Assembly: GCA_037176885.1 (NCBI GenBank)
Contig: JAWWNJ010000006.1
Location: forward strand, 2,852,001 to 2,916,000
Direction: 5' to 3'
DNA length: 64,000 nucleotides
From: Favolaschia claudopus
Taxonomy: Eukaryota > Basidiomycota > Agaricomycetes > Agaricales > Mycenaceae
Shown here: piece by piece, positions 48,545-60,903 of the stretch
Position numbering within the stretch: position 1 is the stretch's first letter
How the letters are laid out: every line of letters begins with the position of its first letter
Made by a program: the position numbers and the translations under genes
Notes under the pieces: generated by a model
Databases searched by the model: none
Told to the model about the DNA's origin: nothing
What the model saw: only the letters and a program-made list of their open reading frames with translations

Positions 48545-50147
48545 ATGGCTATCGATAAGTTCAGCATGTTCCGCATAATCTCGTTCTCGCTTGCGGGCGG
48601 GGACGTGGTGCAAACTATCCCGGATACGTATAGACTGTATAGAAAACAGTGGGTAAATGGGAACCTCAGCGCGGTGTGCTTTTTCTACGCGTGTACGCGG
48701 TAGTAAGTGGTGCCTTTCGTCTTCTTGAAGTTGCATGGACTGACGCGATGATGGCGCGTTAGTATCAGTATTATTTCTTTGGTCTCAAACGGCATCGGTT
48801 CGTTCTGTTCACCTTTCTGTTCACCGAGAAATATTCAATTCAATTTCCGTTGGCCAGGCTTTTTTGGCACGAATTTCACGCCAGAATCATGCAAGCGTTT
48901 TTATATGTTGCCTAATATAACAGCAAGTGCGTTGTGTCCACGATGAATTGGCGTTCTGGAATCTAATCGTTCCATGCTCAGTGCTTGCTAGCATGTCTGT
49001 TCAAATGCTTGTTTTCATTAGGTTCGATTCCCCCCTCAATCTTCACCGCGGACTCTCAATGTTCTCTCAGAACACTAGCGATATCAGGACGTTCTAAACG
49101 ATGTTTTTATGGGTTGGGTTTACTGTGGCTTATTTGTCTTCCTTGTGAGTGAAGGTCAACTGGAGACTCGCTTGGCTGTCTGACCCCGAGTTACAGTTCA
49201 AGTTTTTGGCATTGTTTATCATCGGAATCCTTTTCTCAACAACGTGAGTCCAGCTTTCTTTCTGTTTAAAGCCTTTTGAACGTAGTCTTTCAGGGATCGT
49301 ACGTTGTACTTCGAGCTGCTTACGAGTATATTGACCGAAAACAACATAGGTGCAAAGGCAGAGTCCCCGTGGGCGATGTGCGTCGCGTTTCTACGCCCTT
49401 CTGACCGCACTTGACTGACCACGTCTCCTGAACAGACCGATTGGAATGTTGTTTATTACAGTGCCCACATGGCGTTCGACTTGTTCGCATGTATAACAGC
49501 GACTACCTACATAATTCTGGTTTCACGGGTTCAAGGAACTTTGTATGTTATCGCATTCTCTCCGGTTTGATATTCAACTCGCTTTTCCCGCTAGTAACAC
49601 TTCAAGATTCCTGATGCGTGTGCTTCGCAATGGTATTTTATACACCGCTGTTGTGTTCCTCGCCAATCTGTGAGTTTCTCAAAGGAATGCATTTTATCCA
49701 CCGTTGTGTTTCTCATCCTCGTTTTCTAGCTGGGTTGTCCTGGAATTTACTGGCGTGTTTGTCTCTGGCGCAGCGTCCACTTTGCCTCTTGCAGTCATGA
49801 TGATCGGTAAACAAACCAGCTCAATTCGTGGGTGGAAGTTCAAGACTGATCCTCTTCCTCCAGCTGCCCAACATCTGATCCTCAGCACCCAACGCCTCAG
49901 AGTCGAGGAAGTCACCAGCCTCGACGATATCCGCGACTCACGCTACAACACACCCAATCGAGACGAACGGGATACCGGACCGGCACGGTTCTACAGCAGC
50001 GAGCGAGACGAAGAGACCCAACCCGACGTCTATGTGCTGTCGAAGCAAAGATCGACACAGCGCAGCTCGACTTTCGACCCAGAGGATAAAAGTGGCACGT
50101 TTGACCCTGATTCGAATGGGAGCCATACCCTTCGCTCCCAGTTATAA
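48545..50147 (+). CDS. Seven-helix fungal membrane protein (DUF6533/DUF6534-like)
   Basis: Exons give MAIDKFSMFRIISFSLAGGD, then VVQTIPDTYRLYRKQWVNGN and LSAVCFFYACTRY; ISIISLVSNGI; GFFGTNFTPESCKRFYML; LRTLAISGRSKRCFYGLGLLW; a strongly hydrophobic DWNVVYYSAHMAFDLFACIT; YIILVSRVQGTF; RFLMRVLRNGILYTAVVFLANL; and WVVLEFTGVFVSGAASTLPLAVM. This order and spacing of helices fits the large Agaricomycete family of uncharacterised seven-transmembrane proteins. The cytosolic tail (from residue about 280) is polar and Ser/Asp/Arg-rich, ending TLRSQL at 50147. At least seven short introns are inferred. Function unknown. Confidence 0.75.
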
Positions 50148-50472
50148 TTAATAACTTAGAGCGCGTTTTGTGTACGAGAACGAGAACCATTTAAATAGTG
50201 TATTTCCCTCTTTATGACTTCATCACGATGTCCTCTGTAGCTCAAAGTTAATGTATGCCTCATTGACGTACAGAAAAGTCTGTGATTGAAAGCACTACTG
50301 AGATACTGTACGCAAAAACGAATGAATGAACGAACAACAACACGCGGAGACCAATTGCCGAATTACACGAGCTAGTACACCACGCCGAATAGAAGAGCCG
50401 AGTGAGTGTGTGGGCGTAAGTGTCGTGAAGATCAATAAAGATAAGTTCAATAAATGCAATTATACGAGCAGA
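50148..50472. other. Convergent intergenic region
   Basis: 325 bp between the ends of two convergent membrane-protein genes; A-rich at 50300-50460. No gene or RNA recognised. Confidence 0.4.
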
Positions 50473-52680
50473 TTATCCTTGCTGCCAAGTGGGGTTGTAA
50501 GACGGCGGTAAAACGTCGTCCTCCACTGGTACGACACGTCCAGCGTCGACTTCCTGGCGGAAGGGACGACTGGATGGATCGTTAGGCAGCGGCCCCCCCT
50601 TCTCTGGTCTTCTGTACGGTTGCGGCGCGGGCGCCGCCGTTGACCCCGACGAGCCTCCCGCTACCGGCATGAGACTCGATTGAGGCCGCGACATCCCACC
50701 GCTGATAGTGGACGCGCCGCCCACAGTGGACGCAGCGTACGTCGAGTCCCGGAGGTACGCCAGACCGGAATCCTGGCGTTCCCCGCCATAGGGATTGAAG
50801 TCCTCTGAACCAGACAAGTCGGAGTATCGAGCTTCCTGGTTCAGCGGGCTGGCGCCGACCACCCTGAGGTTTTGTGTGGAGTTGGAGGGGGATTCTGACG
50901 ACGAGTAGGAGTGGCTGGGCGGATAGGCGTTGTAGTTGTTGTTGTTATTTGGGTAGCCACCACCACCGTAGTTGTTGTTGTTGGGGTAGCCGCCGCCATA
51001 GTTGGTTGTTGGATAACCGGCTGCTGGTTGTGTTTGGAAGTTGTTGAGGCTGATGGGATTCTGGCTACTGGCTACCGACGAGTCTTTGCCATCTGCGAGC
51101 ACTGAGGTCAGTAGTACCGCAATGAAGTGAAGACGAGCTTACGCGGGGCATCGACAAATGGCGAGGAAGGAGCATTCCCAAAGGGCGTGACCATTCCGTC
51201 AATCGTCATTCGTCTCTTCTGCCGTCTGTTGAGGATGCTGTGAATTTGAATCAGAGAGGAGTAAACAGGCAGAAATATAAAGGAAGAGTTACTTTCGACG
51301 CCGTAAACAAAACAGGAGCAGTGCCACAGCTGCAAGTGCGCCTACGACGGCAACCTACCCCGTTGTCAGCATTGAATGTCAAGAGAAAGAGCTGGGGATG
51401 AACATACTGCAATGCCGACGGTTTTGCCAACACTGCTCCCGCTCGAGGTAGACGGGGTAGCAGAGTCGGATGGTCCAGGAGTCGGGGTGGATTTGTTTGG
51501 TGATGAAGTCGAAGAACGAGAAGAAGAAGAAGAAGAGCTGGACGACGAGGGTCTGCGGGTATCATGAAAGTGAGGTGAACGCGGTTATGGGCGGAATTAT
51601 AGAGAGACTCACGGTGCAATTTTGGGTAACTTCATCATTGTAGCCTACCAATTCAATCACTTTAGCTGGGATAACTTCTGTGAGGGAAGGAACTAATGGC
51701 GCACACTATGGAGATCCATGTAGCCTCCGGGTATCAAATTCGTCACTTTGACTTGGTATTTTTGCGTAGGGTCCATTCCGGCTTCCCAAAATAATAAGTT
51801 ATCGAGGACGAACCACTTTGATGTCCCGTTAAATATACGAGCGCCACCCTGAGATGCTCCTGCGGAAGGGCTGATCTCGACGCTGTATGTTTGGTGGTCG
51901 TAATTTGTGGTTCCGTAAATAAAGAGAGCGGATCTGGGGCCAGATAAGAATTCGTCGGGGGGCGTGAAACGGGGAACGTACGTGTCGGAGCAAGTGAATG
52001 TTATTTGTGCATTAGCGGCGTTACTGTCAATTCTCGTGTAGCCGGAATCCTGGTGGTCGTTCCGGAACCTGAGAATATATGTATCGTCGGATTACGCGCA
52101 GTAGAAAACGAAGGGTACGCACCCGTCCCCACTTGTACTGAAGAAAGGATTGGTAGTGAACGCGTTGTTTGCCCCGGTCGAGACAGCGGTCTGGGTATTA
52201 TTGGAGGGGCTATACACACAAGTGAGGATATGGAATTTTTGGCCAAAACAAGAACACATACCCGGCCGCTCCTTCCTCCCGAATCGTGAAAGTTGCGTAC
52301 GAAAAACTCAGAGACTGGGCTTGGGTAGCCTTCAGCACCAGCGTGTGCTTCTTGGTGCCATCCAGGTCGCCATAAGTCGCGAGCATAGACCCCGCCGGTG
52401 CTCCCGTGACGGGGGAATTCGAGTCCAGAGTTGTCGTGTACGCCCCAGCCGTCCCTGATCCGTACACAGACACGGCCATTCCCACAAAATCTATCTGGAC
52501 GGACGCGCCAGAAGTCGAGGTGACGTGAGACGAGGTTCCTTGGGGGAGATTGGTGGTTTTGTGGGTAGCATCATAGGAGCTGTCTGGTGAGCCGGACCAG
52601 ACGGATTGCCAGGAGCCTTCGCGGTCGGGGGCGTAGACCCAAGTCGGGGACTGGTCCGAGACCGTCAAGTTGAGGGCCAT
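50473..52680 (-). CDS. Ser-rich single-pass membrane protein with two beta-sandwich-type domains and Asn/Gly/Tyr repeats
   Basis: Ectodomain with two related segments (NLTVSDQSPTWVYAPDR ... VQIDFVGMAVSVYGSG; then DSNAANAQITFTCSDTSALFIYG). This architecture is common in uncharacterised Agaricomycete membrane proteins. A Ser/Thr/Pro stalk is followed by the membrane helix TVGIAVAVVGALAAVALLLF and basic CLRRR. The tail (residues about 380-600) has Gly/Tyr/Asn repeats (GGGYPNNNNYGGGGYPNNN), acidic patches and a Pro-rich end (PPSYNPTWQQG). No obvious signal peptide precedes MALNLTV; an upstream in-frame extension from 52791 lacks one too, so an unresolved 5' exon is possible. Function unknown. Confidence 0.7.
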
Positions 52681-53155
52681 GGGTGCGGGGAGGGCACGGG
52701 TAGGTCGGTGGAAGGAGGTGAGAGAGGAATTCAAATCAAAATGTGATACGCGAGCGAAAGCGCTGGTGGCGATGCGTCGTGCGATCAGCACAACTTGGAC
52801 AGCACAAATTCAGGGATTTTGTAGAACCCAATATTTCGATTGCTTCTGCGTCGAGCTGGGGCGCGATAGGAAGCTGCTACTCGCACAGAAGCCTTGATAT
52901 CGTAGAGGCGCAGTTTGGGCGCGGCCGCGGGATTGACCGACGCCACCTACCCTTGGTTTGAGCGGCATGTGGAAATGATGCAACCGTCTGCCATGTCCAT
53001 GCGTTTGAAGCACTTACGCTCCATAGAATGCGCGCTAATACGAATGAAAGACGTGGGTTTCTGGCAGGTTGAGGATTGGATTGAGATTGAACGGAAGAAC
53101 CGTTGAGAATCTAACTATGGCACCGTCGGCTTAGTTAAGCCTTACAATCCCTTTT
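52681..53155. promoter_or_regulatory. Divergent region before the synaptojanin-like gene
   Basis: 475 bp between divergent genes. No family-level coding signal. It may contain an unseen 5' exon of the membrane protein on the minus strand. Confidence 0.35.
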
Positions 53156-56100
53156 ATGTACCTTTACCTCGGAGGGAATCAATCTAGTCGAGTGCTCTAT
53201 CTCGTCGCAACTGAACAACGCAGAGTCCTTGCCTTCCGCCAGAGTGAATCAAATCCAGCTCAAGCTGTAGTCGAATTTCTGCCCCAAGCCGAGGTTAACC
53301 TCACCAATGTCATTCGATTGACCACACGCGTCGTAAAGGGTTGTCTTGGCTTAATCGCTATCGAACGCGGTGGGTGCTGTGAATCTCACTGGCGATAACA
53401 CTCGCTTAACGTGCTCTCGTTCAAGAGTTGTTTCTTGCCGTCGTCACCAGCGCCACAGAAGTCGGTAACACAAGACCCAATGCTGCGTCCAATTCGGAAT
53501 CTGTCGCGAGAATCCATGAAGTCTGTTTCTACAGTATAACCTCTGCAACATGGGACGATCTGCCCCCCGAAACCCTCGCCAATCCAGAGGCCATCGATTC
53601 CATGATGATGCGCGAACCGAATGCTCCGCAGGTCTTCGAGCACCCCTGCATGCCTTTAACAAAGATTCTATCGTCTGGATCGTTTTACTATGCCACGGAT
53701 TCCAATTGGGATATATCCTCTCGACTTGCCGTCCGACTTGCGAGAGACAGGCACGCGACCTGGGATCTCGGAACATTTGATGAAAGATTCGTCTGGAATG
53801 CGTTTTTAATCCGTAGTCTGCTGGATTTTCGAGAGAGACTGGACCCTCTCGAACGAAGCGAGTTTGATACCTGTCAGTTCATCGTATGCAATCTAACGTC
53901 TCTCTCTTCTCTGGGTATTTATTTTGTTTTTCATAGGTTCTTGCCATCCAGGGTTATGTAGGGACGTCCACCATGGCGCTTCCGGCTCCGCCCACAAACG
54001 GCGCACCGATAATCGTTACCCTCTCGCTCATTTCACGGTTATCGTGGAAGCGAGCAGGAACCCGATTTAACGCGAGAGGAGTCGACGACGACGGGCATAC
54101 GGCGAATTTTGTTGAGGTAGGTCCATATTCTACTATGTATCAATTCAAACTCATTCTTCCAGACCGAGGTCCTATTCACCTCTGACCAACATTGTGTCAG
54201 TTATGCCCAAGTCCGGGGGAGCGTCCCACGTACGTTCTTCCAATACATGTGTATTCCAATCTAAAATCCCCTCCAGTCTTTTGGGAACAACAAGGCCTCC
54301 AGACATTCAGCCAGCGCATCCAACTCACCCGACCAACAGCTTCCCAACCCGCATTCGACCGCCACTTTGCGCAACTCACAGAAGAATATGGTTCAGTCCA
54401 CGCTATCAACCTCCTCGGCACCAAAGAGAACGAAACATCGCTAACGACTGCGTACGGCCGACACCTCCAAATCGCCCGAGCAGCTTTCGGCGACGACGAT
54501 CTGCATATCACGCATTATGACTTCCACAACGCTGTGAAAATCGGTGGCCACGATAGCGTGTTTAGAGATCTGAGGCGGCTCGAGAGTGTCAGTAATCACG
54601 TCGACACGTACGGGTTTACTATGTGTGATGCCCCTACGGATGATTTGGTCACCGAGCAGAAGGGAATATTCCGCACGAACTGCTTGGATTGGTAAGACCT
54701 GCCACTCATCATCGAACGGTGTATTTCATCTCACCCCAAAACAGCTTGGACCGCACGAATTTCGTACAAGACATAATGGCTCGCATGACTCTCGAGCAAT
54801 ACATCCTCCTCGTGCGCCGTGAATGGATCCACTCCCATTCACTCTGGACACATCACCGCGAGCTGTGGGCGGAAAACGGTGATGCGCTGTCTAGGATATA
54901 CGCCGGCACAGGCGCTTTGAACACCAGCTTCACGAGAAGCGGCAAACGTACCCTGGCTGGTGTTTTATCCGATGCCACGAAAAGCGTGTCCCGCGCGTAT
55001 ATCAACAACTTTCAGGATAAGGGGAAGCAGAGTGCGATTGATATGTTTCTCGTGAGCACATCTGTTGTAGTATGACCACCTCTTATGCTAACTCTTTCGA
55101 AGGGCAACATGAGCCATCAAAGATCTGTAACGATATTTGACCCCATTCACGACTCCGTACGGGTTGCGCTGGAAAATCGGCAAGTCACTCGTTCATCGGG
55201 TTTTCGTATCGTTGTTAATGCTGAGTTGTTGGGACAGGGTGAAGGAGTATTCTTCCACGAAGCAAATTACTATGTTCGTGGGAACCTGGAACCTGAACGG
55301 TCGAGTCAGTCACTTTGCCTGAATCTCTCTGCATATATATTCATACTCACGAAAGCCCTCTAGCCTCCATCGGAATCGTTGCTTCCTTGGCTATTTCCTC
55401 GAGATGGTGAGTGAGCTTCTTAAAAAGCTGACGTCCCTCGTTCGATACTCTTGCAAGGTGTCGCTGAGCCGGACATGATTGTTCTTGGATTCCAGGAAAT
55501 CGTGCCTTTGACAGCACAGCAAATAGTCCAGACTGATCCTGAGAAACGGTTCGTTGTTTCCCCTCATCTCGCATCAACTTACCGATCGACATGGCCTTGA
55601 AGACGTGTTTGGGAATCACGAATATTAGAAACTCTTGATCGGCGACCGAACAAGAAAGCTAGCTACACCCTCCTTAGAAGCGACCAGTTAGTCGGCACGG
55701 CGCTGCTAGTGCTCGTCAAGTCAGATTTGACTGCAGTGATGCGTAATGTAGAGGCAGCTTCACGGAAAGTTCGTCGCGCAGTCATTGTTATCATTAAATT
55801 GGGAGACTTATGGCGAATAACGTAGACTGGACTGCGCGGGATGTCCGGCAACAAAGGCGCGGTTGGCGTTCGGTTGGACTATCACGACACGAGTTTCTGT
55901 TTCCTCACTGCCCACCTCGCTGCTGGACACGCGAATGTCGAGGAACGCAATACGGATTATCGGACGATCGTTAATGGGCTGCATTTCCAGAAGGGAAAGA
56001 CGATCGCCAGCCATGAGTAGGCTTTTTTTTTTCTCTTGCCCCAGTTCCCCAAGGCTCAACAACTGATGAAGCAATGTCATCTGGCTCGCGGACACCAACT

Positions 56101-57093
56101 ACCGGATAGATTTCGATAACGATACTGTGCGCTCGTTGGCAGCATCAGACGATTTCGACTCGTTGCTTGCGGGGGACCAGGTTTGTAATAATGCGAATTT
56201 CCAAGTACGATGATGTTAACTGAGATCAATCGAAGCTGCGGCAGGTCATTGATAGCGGGGCTGCGTTTTCTGGCTACGATGAAGGCCCACTACTGTTCCG
56301 TCCAACTTACAGATATGATCTTGGGACGGATAATTATGACACGAGCGAGAAGATGCGAATACCGGCGTGGACAGGTCGGTTGTTTGCATTTTCTTCATCC
56401 AGACCAGAAGTTGATGTGTAGTTTGAAGATCGCATTCTGTACCGAGGAGACTCGCTCGACCTTTCGGTGTATTCGCGTGCGGAGTTGAAAGGGTCGGACC
56501 ATAAGCCTGGTGCGTTCCGCCTTCTCCCAGTTCATTCGATGTTCTCAAATCTCGCCAGTCTTCGCGATCTTCCGAGCCGCCATTAGAACGATCGATATAG
56601 TCAAGCGTGCAGCATTACAGCAGCTGTTGCTGCAGAGCGTTGTCTCAACAGCTCCAGGCGAGAAACTAGACGATAAGTTGGCTGCAATGGCATTGCCAGC
56701 TACGCTCGGCGAAGATCGTACGTCCACCACAAAATTTTCAACGTGAAGATCGCTGACCACAAGAAACAGTGCCACCCCCGAGCTCGGATGATGCCGCTTG
56801 GTGGGAAGGACCAGGTACGTGCTGCAATTGCGTCAGGGTTTCCTCTCCTCAACCTTTGCACAGAGAATCCGAAGGGCGCGATCTCCATGGCAGAGCTCAG
56901 AAATATGAAGCCCGGCAACACGAATCCTTTCGATTCTCCAGCCGAGTCACCCCTTTCCTCTTCATCCTCGTCCGACGAACATCTATACACTGACGCACTT
57001 ACACTCCAAACACCAATTTCGCCCGTCAAGGCAGCAGCGGCCAAAAAATCACCACCGCCTCCGCCCCCGCCGCGGAAAAAGTCGGGAGAATGA
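53156..57093 (+). CDS. Synaptojanin-like phosphoinositide phosphatase (SAC plus 5-phosphatase domains)
   Basis: About 1,080 residues. The SAC domain runs over roughly the first 600 residues: [47 protein letters not shown], and the catalytic Cx5RT loop [14 protein letters not shown], which is split by an intron inside its second Cys codon (54693-54743). The inositol-5-phosphatase domain follows: [74 protein letters not shown] and SDHKPVFAIF. The C-terminus is Pro-rich ([11 protein letters not shown]), an SH3-ligand type as in yeast Inp52/53. It would hydrolyse PI4P/PI(4,5)P2 during endocytosis. One motif position differs: WxGDxN is WLADTN. Confidence 0.92.
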
Positions 57094-57194
57094 CTGGGGC
57101 GAAATGTACTTTACGTAAACGGATTTTAATGGTCCAGATTAATGCGATACAGCACCCGCCTTCGTTGCAAAACAAGGATAGATTCAACACACGA

Positions 57195-58994
57195 CTAGAT
57201 GATGCCTTGCTTTTTGAGGTCCTCGTACGTTTTGCGGTTGTATACGTTACCCTCGTCGTCCTCCAGCTCCTCCATGGTTTCTTGCTCGAAAATTTCGTGA
57301 CGACCTTCCTGCTTCAGCTTTTCGGCCACTGTGGAAGAAGATACAGCATGTATTCAGAAAGACAAAGATCGACATACGCGAAAGTGCATCCTCGATTCGA
57401 GTAATCTCATGGAAGTGCTTGGTATTTGGCAGTCCAAGCGCGCGCATGCCAAACGCATGCCGGGATTCCTGTGGTAATGAGTACATAGAATCGAGACGAA
57501 ACAAAAGAACCAAGTACCTGGAAATGCCGGTCAAAGTTTTTGCGGCCCATGTATACATGATCCGAACATATTTCACAACGATACTCGACGCCCAATCCGT
57601 GTAGTTTGTATAACCAATACGGAATAGGTTTGCCATCCCAACCAAGAGGAAGTTTCAAAGGGTTGTAGATGCGCTCCTCCTCCTCCTCTTCCGGTGCGCC
57701 GTCCTTTGTCGGCGCAGGTGGCGGGGGTGGCTTAGCGGCATCTAGCAGCTCTTGCTCACGCTCACGCGCAGTCAATGAGAACCGTCGTTCGACGTTAGAT
57801 TTGGTGTCGTTTAGTATAGGTGCGAGTGTGGCGAGAAGGGAGGTTGTGAGTGCGGTTAGCCGCGCGGTGGCTTGGATGCGGAATTTTGCGGAGGACTGGG
57901 CGGGGGTGGGTGTTTTGGTGTTCGTTCCGTTGGGGTTGGAAGGGGGTGCAGCCGACCCGCCATCGGCCATCTTGGCTTCAGCTTTGATGTGTTTTTTGGA
58001 GGTCAAGTGGGCGTCGTATACAGTCTGCTTGGTGTAGTTCTTTTGACCTGGATACATTTTAGGGCAGGCGGAGCCAATGATAGTTTTCAACACTTACAGG
58101 CCGCACACCAGATACCGTCGCTTTCCTTCCCATTCGCAGGTGCCTTCGGCGCGTTCTCTTCCCAACCCTTAATCTCATCGGCTTCCCACTTCTGCTCAAA
58201 CTCCTCCGCCGCCTCTTGCTGCTGTGAGTCAATATCCGTCAAGGGCATGGCTTTCTTGGCGAAGGAAAGCAGGTACGTGTGAAGGTTTTTGATGTATCTG
58301 GATGAATTGAAGGAGTGTAATTCGCAGCAGAAGGCCGACTCACATTTCAAAGTCCTTTGTAAAGCGCGTATCCTTGCCCAAGTCGCGGTGGACTTGTCCG
58401 GATTGAGCCAAGAGGAGCAGGTCGAGATACTGTAGGTAGCCGGGGCGCTTGCCAATGTTTTTTAGATTGCAAAACGCGGTATGGTTGGCGTACAAGTCGA
58501 CATATTTGCCGTATGACTCTTCGCCAGAGAACAAGAGCGAGATAGCTGGAGACGCAGATGAAGGACCAGAGCGCGTACGGAGAACTAATGAACGCACGGT
58601 CTTCCTCCTCGAACTCTTCATCTACCCCGTCTTGGTTGTACTCCTCGAGAAGGACGGCCAACTCGAGATCAAACCCTCCTGCGACGGAATCAGGGTACTT
58701 GGCGTGGTGTTCCTGTATTTTGACCAACCGCGCGTAAAACTCGGAGAGATCGTTCTGGTTGGTGGGTGCTGAGAGAAGGTCGATTTCTGCGCGCCTGCGG
58801 TCCTCGTCCTCGTACATGCTGTTCAAAGAAATTACCCGAGACGATATGCGGTCCAAAACCTGAGCAGACTTGTGCTCAGTCTGCAGCCGCTGTTCATGGG
58901 TAGGAGTGTTTCGAGAGAGAAGAGTGTAGAGTGCGCGCTCAAAGCGCTCAATCTCTTCGTGAGTCTGGCGCTGTAGCTCGATAACAGAGTCCAT
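57195..58994 (-). CDS. SF3A3: Splicing factor 3a subunit 3 (SF3A3/Prp9)
   Basis: Subunit of SF3a in the 17S U2 snRNP. N-terminal helices [22 protein letters not shown] and [17 protein letters not shown] are followed by [18 protein letters not shown]. Next come [20 protein letters not shown] and [12 protein letters not shown] first zinc finger begins DGIWCAAC and, after an intron, [19 protein letters not shown]. The C-terminal matrin-type finger is [20 protein letters not shown] with RHFQESRH, then [17 protein letters not shown]. The end is [12 protein letters not shown] with TAG 57195-57197. Family order is complete; about 510 residues. It shares a 77-bp divergent promoter with FAL1/eIF4A3. 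Confidence 0.95.
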
Positions 58995-59071
58995 GATGAT
59001 GGTGAACGAAAACGACCAAGTCTTTTAAACTCCGCTGATCCCTCTGCTGATCTGCCTTTCCTCCAACCAAA
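58995..59071. promoter_or_regulatory. Minimal divergent promoter, SF3A3 / FAL1
   Basis: Only 77 bp separate the two start codons. The FAL1 side is pyrimidine-rich (ctctgctgatctgcctttcctcc). Both genes act on mRNA splicing. Confidence 0.5.
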
Positions 59072-60666
<1,595 letters not shown>

Positions 60667-60903
60667 GCGCAAAAGAGTCCGGGGTCCTTTAGTTCATTTA
60701 TCTGTATCTCTGCTCTGCTGTTGAGAATATGTATCATCACCCACATGCAGCGGAAATATTTTTTTTCGTCTTTGCTGATGTAATCTTTGTTGGTGTGCGC
60801 ACTGCCACTGATCCCGAAAAAGTTGGCGTTAGCGAAAGTTGCCGCCAACGCGCACGGACGACGTTGAGCCTCTGCTTTCGAGCGCGTTGGCGCTGTGACT
60901 GCC

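Noticed and set aside
49005..49040. tRNA-like T-loop (ggttcgattccccc) with an A-box-like sequence upstream
   Set aside because: The T-stem bases do not pair, no acceptor stem can be formed, and it lies within an intron/exon of the seven-helix gene.
57669..58037. 122-residue plus-strand frame rich in Ser/Gly/Ala
   Set aside because: Antisense shadow of SF3A3.
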